Part shown: positions 6,386 through 9,681 of the stretch, piece after piece | Layout of the letters: each line of letters starts with the position of its first letter | Position numbering within the stretch: position 1 is the first letter of the stretch | NCBI GenBank assembly: GCA_023412175.1 | Contig: JAEYOB010000808.1 | Coordinates: 1-9,681, forward strand | Direction of reading: 5' to 3' | Source of the DNA: Pseudomonadota bacterium | GTDB lineage: Bacteria > Pseudomonadota > Alphaproteobacteria > Azospirillales > Azospirillaceae | DNA: 9,681 bases | The notes under the pieces: generated by a model | What the model was told of the DNA's origin: nothing | What the model saw: only the letters and a program-made list of their open reading frames with translations | The model's database searches: none | Made by a program: the position numbers and the translations under genes

Positions 6386-6769
6386 ATGGCACGGGCAGAC
6401 AGGGCGCGCCGGCTGCCGCCGGGCTTGGGATGGTTGCTCCTGCTGGTCGTTCTGGCCCTCGGCGCAGCCGGCCTGCTGGCCTCGGCAGCGGTCGTCGACA
6501 TGCACGAAAAGCGGGCTGCCGTCGAAGCGGCCATGACGCCCGACCAGTTCGCGCACGCCGCCGCCGCGCTGACCGATGCGCGCCAGTTTTGGCGGTCGAC
6601 GATGGTGGGGCTGCTGGCCGTGGCGGTGCTGCTGGCCTTCCTGCAGATCGTCCGAATGGCCCGCCACCCGGTGCCGGGCCCGGACGATTCTCTTTCCACC
6701 TCACCGGATGCCGCCGCTGGCGGGTTCGAAGGAACATCCGAAACCCGCCGATTCCACGATTGCGGATAG
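6386..6769 (+). CDS. Small two-helix inner membrane protein of unknown function
   Basis: The 127-residue product starts at ATG 6386-6388, with a G-rich stretch ending GGTTGGA directly upstream as a plausible ribosome binding site. A basic N-terminus (MARADRARR) precedes helix 1 (about 14-36, GWLLLLVVLALGAAGLLAS). A polar loop of about 35 residues (37-71, DMHEKRAAVEAAMTPDQFAH) follows, then helix 2 (about 73-90, MVGLLAVAVLLAFLQIV), then RMARH and a disordered Ser/Gly-rich tail. Charge distribution puts both ends in the cytoplasm and the loop in the periplasm. The shape resembles a minimal sensor input unit (two helices flanking a small outer loop), but there is no signalling domain after it. 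It diverges from the histidine kinase and lies 159 nt upstream of the MCP gene on the same strand. I do not recognise a family. Confidence 0.6.
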   Translation: MARADRARRLPPGLGWLLLLVVLALGAAGLLASAAVVDMHEKRAAVEAAMTPDQFAHAAAALTDARQFWRSTMVGLLAVAVLLAFLQIVRMARHPVPGPDDSLSTSPDAAAGGFEGTSETRRFHDCG

Positions 6770-6811
6770 CATTAACGCGGGCGCTCTTACCCAGACGTAC
6801 AGACCAAGCAC

Positions 6812-6817
6812 TAAAAT
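6812..6817 (+). promoter_or_regulatory. Possible -10 element of an MCP promoter
   Basis: TAAAAT matches the sigma-70 -10 at 5 of 6 positions, within an AT-rich part of the 159-nt gap. The best -35 candidate (TTACCC, 6787-6792) is poor and 19 nt away; TATAGA at 6822-6827 is an alternative -10. I found no sigma-28 flagellar promoter in this gap. Confidence 0.2.
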
Positions 6818-6880
6818 CCCGTATAGAGGGTTTTTCAGAAGAAACCTTTCCGTTACGATTGCAGGCCATACTTCCCGTCT

Positions 6881-6908
6881 CCGGTAACGGTCTTGAAAAG
6901 ACCGCCGG
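6881..6908 (+). promoter_or_regulatory. Strong stem-loop in the MCP leader
   Basis: CGGTCTT (6888-6894) and AAGACCG (6898-6904) form a perfect 7-bp stem with a GAA triloop. CCGG (6881-6884) and CCGG (6905-6908) extend it by four pairs across a TAA bulge. It ends 8 nt before the MCP ribosome binding site (6917-6921). It could protect the mRNA or affect initiation, or be a terminator for the upstream small gene, although no T-run follows. Confidence 0.4.
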
Positions 6909-6928
6909 AACCTATCGGGAGCTCTCCT

Positions 6929-8605
6929 ATGGCAAGCCTCTTCAATCGGATGGGTCTCGCGCAGAAGCTGGTGGCCCTGAACGTCGCTGGCACGGTCATC
7001 AGTTGCGCGGCCATCGTCTTCATCGCCCTGTACTTCGTTTCCACCCAGCTCAAGCAGCAGGAGATCGAACGCCAGGACATGAACATGAAGGTTGCTCTCG
7101 AACTCCTGAACCCGAAAGGCGAGCCCTATACCCTTGTGGACGGCAAGCTGACGGTCGGCGGCCGCACGCTAGACGGCAACGTCCAGCTCGTGGACAATCT
7201 GAAGCGCATCCTGGGCATCACCTCGACCATCTTCCGCGGCGACTCCCGCATTGCCACCACGGTGTTCGCCGCCGACGGCTCGCGGGCGATGGGCACCAGG
7301 ATGGCGCCTGCCATCCACGAGCAGGTGGTGCAGCAGGGCGTGCCGTTTCTGGGCGAATCGGACGTGCTCGGCACCAAGTATCTGGTCTCGTACGAACCGC
7401 TGAGGGATACGTCCGGCAGGGTGCTGGGGGCCATCGCCGTCGGCATGAAGTCGGCCGACTTCTACGCCATGGTGGGCGCCCTGGGCTGGCGCATTGCCGG
7501 CGTGGCGCTGGTCATCGGCGTCGCACTGTGCGCCCTGACCTTCCTGTACGTGAAGGGCCAGATGACCGCCGTGCACCGGCTGTCCGAGGTCATGGACGCC
7601 CTGAGCCGCAAGGACTACGGCGTCACCATCGACGACACCGGGCGCGGCGACGAGATCGGCGCGATGGCGCGCGCCGTCGCCGGCTTCAAGGATTCACTGC
7701 AGCAGGCCGAGGACGCCGGGCGCCGCCAGCGCGCAGCCGAGGCCGAGCAGGCCCGCCGCCGCACCGAGATCGACAGCGCGACCCAGGCCTTCGCCGGCAA
7801 CATCGACGTCGTGGTGCGCGCCGTGTCCGACAGCGCCATGCGCATGCGCGGCAACGCCGAGCGCCTTTCGCGCTCCGCCGAGGAGACGCAGGCTGCGGTG
7901 GGAACCGTGTCATCCGCCTCGCAGCTTGCCTCGGCCAACGTCGAGACGGTCGCCGCTGCTGCCGATGAGCTGACGGCCTCCATCGGCGATATCAGCCGTC
8001 GCGTCGGCGAGGCCAGCTCGGTCGCCGACCGCGCCGTCGCCGAGGCGCAGACCACCAACGAGACGGTGCAGGGCCTGGCCGAAGCCGCCAACCGCATCGG
8101 CGAGGTGGTGGAGTTGATCAACTCCATCGCGTCGCAAACCAACCTGCTGGCCCTCAACGCCACCATCGAAGCCGCCCGCGCCGGCGAAGCCGGAAAGGGC
8201 TTCGCCGTGGTGGCGTCGGAGGTGAAGAACCTCGCCAACCAGACCGCCAAGGCGACCGAGGACATCCAGGCCCAGGTCGGCGCCATCCAGGGCGAGACGC
8301 AACGCGCGGTGGGCGCCATCTCCGGCATCGTCGAGACGATCCGTCGGATCAGCGAGATCACCGCCACGGTCGCCGCCGCGGTAGAGCGGCAGGGCGCGGC
8401 CACCGGCGATATCGCCCGCAACGTCCAGCAGGCTTCCGGCGGCACCCGCGCGGTGACCGGCGGCATCGACGGCGTTTCCCGCCAGGCGCAGGAGACCGGC
8501 GCCAACGCTGAGGAACTTCTGGCCGCCGCGCAGACGCTGCTCGGCGAAAGCCAGAGGCTGGGCTCGGAGGTGACCGGCTTCCTGAGCATCGTCCGGCGGG
8601 CGTAG
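6929..8605 (+). CDS. Methyl-accepting chemotaxis protein with periplasmic Cache-type sensor domain
   Basis: The product has 558 residues. ATG 6929 is chosen because GGGAG (6917-6921) lies seven bases upstream; an in-frame TTG at 6893 has no such site and falls within a hairpin. Helix 1 is about 17-37 ([19 protein letters not shown]). The periplasmic domain (about 38-184) looks like a single Cache of the sCache_3 kind: [35 protein letters not shown] and [21 protein letters not shown]. Helix 2 is about 186-207. A HAMP domain (about 208-260, with [19 protein letters not shown]) precedes the long signalling coiled coil. The hairpin tip that contacts CheA and CheW is intact (about 385-430: [24 protein letters not shown] spans its core). 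There is no C-terminal NWETF-like receptor-tethering pentapeptide; the protein ends SIVRRA. No che genes are in the window, so it must join an array encoded elsewhere. The ligand is unknown; sCache_3 domains commonly bind small carboxylates. Confidence 0.95.
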   Translation: MASLFNRMGLAQKLVALNVAGTVISCAAIVFIALYFVSTQLKQQEIERQDMNMKVALELLNPKGEPYTLVDGKLTVGGRTLDGNVQLVDNLKRILGITSTIFRGDSRIATTVFAADGSRAMGTRMAPAIHEQVVQQGVPFLGESDVLGTKYLVSYEPLRDTSGRVLGAIAVGMKSADFYAMVGALGWRIAGVALVIGVALCALTFLYVKGQMTAVHRLSEVMDALSRKDYGVTIDDTGRGDEIGAMARAVAGFKDSLQQAEDAGRRQRAAEAEQARRRTEIDSATQAFAGNIDVVVRAVSDSAMRMRGNAERLSRSAEETQAAVGTVSSASQLASANVETVAAAADELTASIGDISRRVGEASSVADRAVAEAQTTNETVQGLAEAANRIGEVVELINSIASQTNLLALNATIEAARAGEAGKGFAVVASEVKNLANQTAKATEDIQAQVGAIQGETQRAVGAISGIVETIRRISEITATVAAAVERQGAATGDIARNVQQASGGTRAVTGGIDGVSRQAQETGANAEELLAAAQTLLGESQRLGSEVTGFLSIVRRA

Positions 8606-8607
8606 GG

Positions 8608-8624
8608 GGCGCGGGATGCGCGCC
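8608..8624 (+). terminator. Hairpin just after the MCP stop
   Basis: GGCGCG (8608-8613) and CGCGCC (8619-8624) form a perfect 6-bp GC stem with a 5-nt loop, three bases after the stop codon. No T-run follows, so it may only mark the mRNA end or be chance in GC-rich DNA. Confidence 0.25.
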
Positions 8625-8676
8625 TGCCGCCCGGCTTCTACGAAAGCAATGACTCCGTAGGATGGCCTTCGGCGTG

Positions 8677-8712
8677 ACGGGGGTACGGCATCATTCCGTT
8701 GCCCTCCCCCGT
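8677..8712 (+). promoter_or_regulatory. Nested hairpin in the 256-nt gap before the sugar transferase
   Basis: ACGGGGG (8677-8683) pairs with CCCCCGT (8706-8712), and inside it ACGG (8685-8688) pairs with CCGT (8696-8699) with a 7-nt loop. It is followed by a TTCAT/ATGAA inverted repeat (8723-8727/8732-8736) and a near-palindrome GACTTTCGAAGGTC (8761-8774). The gap holds no convincing ORF and no clear sigma-70 promoter. These elements may be part of the sugar transferase leader or upstream control region. The structures are seen; their function is inferred from position. Confidence 0.3.
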
Positions 8713-8861
8713 TCCCGCAGGTTTCATCCGAATGAATGCCGCCTCCAGCACGCCTCCGCCGACTTTCGAAGGTCCGGATCCTCGTCCAGCACGTTATCCG
8801 CAGGGTTCCTTTCGCGCCGCCGCGGCCCGGAAGGGATTCTCCGGGCGAACACGAGGACGAG

Positions 8862-9551
8862 ATGGCGACTCTGCAGAACCTCCGTCTGGCCGGTATGTCC
8901 TCTGCCGAACTGGCACGCCATCTGGCGCCGTCGCGGCCGTTGCGCAGCAACTGGCTGAAGCGGGCCTTCGACGTGGCGGGGGCGCTCGGGCTGTTTATGC
9001 TGTTCGGCATGCTGATGCTGCTGATCGCCCTGCTGATCCGGCTGGATGGCGGCCCGGCGGTGTTCGGGCACCGGCGCATCGGCGCCGGCGGACGCGCCTT
9101 CACCTGCTGGAAGTTCCGCTCCATGGTGGTCAATGCCCATCAGGTGTTCGAGGATCTGCTGCGCCACGACCCGCGGGCGCGCGCCGAATGGGCCGCGACC
9201 CACAAGCTGAAGAACGATCCGCGCGTCACCCGCGTCGGCCGCTTCCTGCGGCGCACCAGCCTGGACGAGCTGCCGCAGCTCTTCAACGTGCTGAAGGGGG
9301 AGATGAGCCTGGTCGGCCCGCGTCCCATCGTCGATGATGAGGTGGCGCGCTACCGCACCTGCTTCACCTTCTACAAGCAGTGCCGGCCGGGCCTGACCGG
9401 ACTGTGGCAGGTGAGCGGCCGCAACGACGTGGACTACGGCCGGCGCGTCCAGCTCGACACCGCCTATGTCTTCGGTTGGAGCTTCTGGGGTGATATCGCC
9501 ATCATGCTGAAGACCACCCGCGTGATGGTCACCGGCCGCGGCGCCTACTGA
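8862..9551 (+). CDS. Exopolysaccharide-type sugar transferase (polyisoprenyl-phosphate sugar-1-phosphate transferase)
   Basis: The product has 229 residues from ATG 8862, with GAGGA (8853-8857) four bases upstream. An earlier in-frame ATG at 8736 would add 42 Pro/Arg-rich residues without family likeness and is rejected. The length fits the short ExoY-like class. A single hydrophobic hairpin segment (about 39-60, [21 protein letters not shown]) anchors it in the inner membrane. The catalytic domain carries the family blocks: [19 protein letters not shown] (with Lys84), [21 protein letters not shown] (Asp135-Glu136), [15 protein letters not shown] (Arg154), [14 protein letters not shown] and the C-terminal [15 protein letters not shown]. 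Such enzymes move a hexose-1-phosphate from a nucleotide sugar to undecaprenyl phosphate, the priming step of exopolysaccharide or capsule synthesis. The sugar is not predictable here. It stands alone in the window, so the rest of the pathway is downstream or elsewhere. The symbol exoY would fit but is not certain. Confidence 0.93.
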   Translation: MATLQNLRLAGMSSAELARHLAPSRPLRSNWLKRAFDVAGALGLFMLFGMLMLLIALLIRLDGGPAVFGHRRIGAGGRAFTCWKFRSMVVNAHQVFEDLLRHDPRARAEWAATHKLKNDPRVTRVGRFLRRTSLDELPQLFNVLKGEMSLVGPRPIVDDEVARYRTCFTFYKQCRPGLTGLWQVSGRNDVDYGRRVQLDTAYVFGWSFWGDIAIMLKTTRVMVTGRGAY

Positions 9552-9580
9552 CCGCACCCCTCTCCGATTCCCGCATTTTT

Positions 9581-9625
9581 TGTAGATACGCGCCGGGCAA
9601 ACGGCGCGCCCGGTTCCCATCTACA
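9581..9625. repeat. 45-bp symmetrical nested inverted repeat after the sugar transferase
   Basis: TGTAGAT (9581-9587) pairs with ATCTACA (9619-9625). Inside, CCGGGC (9593-9598) pairs with GCCCGG (9608-9613) about the same centre, with 5-nt unpaired arms on each side and a 9-nt loop. An alternative inner stem CGCGCC/GGCGCG (9589-9594/9603-9608) exists. A T6 run lies directly before it. It could be a terminator variant, an RNA structure, an operator or a repeat family member; no T-run follows on the plus strand. Confidence 0.45.
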
Positions 9626-9627
9626 TT

Positions 9628-9649
9628 GCCGGACGCGGCGTCGTCCGGC
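9628..9649 (+). terminator. Second hairpin downstream of the sugar transferase
   Basis: GCCGGACG (9628-9635) and CGTCCGGC (9642-9649) make a perfect 8-bp stem with a 6-nt loop, two bases after the preceding inverted repeat, followed by CCAAATTTGTG. This is the best candidate for ending sugar transferase transcription, but the following tract has only three Ts in a row. The remaining bases to the window end contain no supportable gene start. Confidence 0.4.
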
Positions 9650-9681
9650 CCAAATTTGTGATCGGCGATACGCCATGCTAC

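Noticed and set aside
6139..7968. A plus-strand open frame of about 600 codons overlapping the kinase start, the small membrane protein and the MCP
   Set aside because: The product is Arg/Gly/Pro-rich with no domain, and overlaps three better-supported genes in other frames.
7615..8589. Antisense open frame of 324 codons inside the MCP gene
   Set aside because: Ser/Ala-rich mirror of the coiled-coil codons; the MCP frame has the conserved tip and domains.
8687..8702. Possible sigma-54 promoter (GG...TTGC) before the sugar transferase
   Set aside because: The GG and GC are 12 nt apart instead of 10, and the flanking bases do not fit TGGCAC.
9675..9681. ATG near the window end as start of a next gene
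   Set aside because: No ribosome binding site precedes it and only two codons are visible.

Overview
The window is a GC-rich stretch (roughly 65-70% GC, strong G/C at third codon positions) of a proteobacterial chromosome or large replicon. The gene styles suggest an alphaproteobacterium, perhaps of the Azospirillum/Rhodospirillales kind: an MCP with a periplasmic sensor domain and a typical alphaproteobacterial tip region, a soluble multi-PAS histidine kinase, an ExoY-type sugar transferase and a long adenine deaminase. This placement is inferred from gene style, not from a marker gene. There is no rRNA, tRNA, CRISPR array, transposase, integrase or phage gene.

Layout. The left edge (2-550, +) is the C-terminal part of a membrane acyltransferase of family 3, which converges on a minus-strand block. 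Read in its transcription direction, the minus block is: a soluble PAS-PAS histidine kinase (6295-4430), a small membrane-anchored exported protein with a CDDPRF motif (4370-4050), an exported LprI-like/DUF1176-like protein (3982-3110), adenine deaminase ade (3037-1325), and a Met-rich exported protein of unknown function (1186-575). Gaps within the block are 59, 67, 72 and 138 nt, so the first four genes could be co-transcribed. The last one probably has its own promoter. A divergent control region (6296-6385) holding two adjacent palindromes separates this block from a plus-strand group: a small two-helix membrane protein (6386-6769), a methyl-accepting chemotaxis protein (6929-8605) and an exopolysaccharide-type priming sugar transferase (8862-9551). 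The last 130 nt hold two strong inverted repeats and no gene that can be called.

How the genes fit together. The block mixes sensing (kinase, MCP), envelope proteins (small anchored protein, LprI-like protein, Met-rich protein), surface polysaccharide chemistry (acyltransferase, sugar transferase) and purine salvage (adenine deaminase). No response regulator, che gene or further polysaccharide gene is present, so partners must lie elsewhere.

No clear new defence or mobile system is visible. The most interesting signals are non-coding. A 10-bp perfect inverted repeat has one arm covering the ribosome binding site of ade. Two palindromes sit side by side in the divergent promoter region. A 15-bp in-frame triplicate repeat lies at the uncertain start of the kinase gene. 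Several hairpins occupy leader regions. No gene-free stretch exceeds 300 nt; the longest is 8606-8861.
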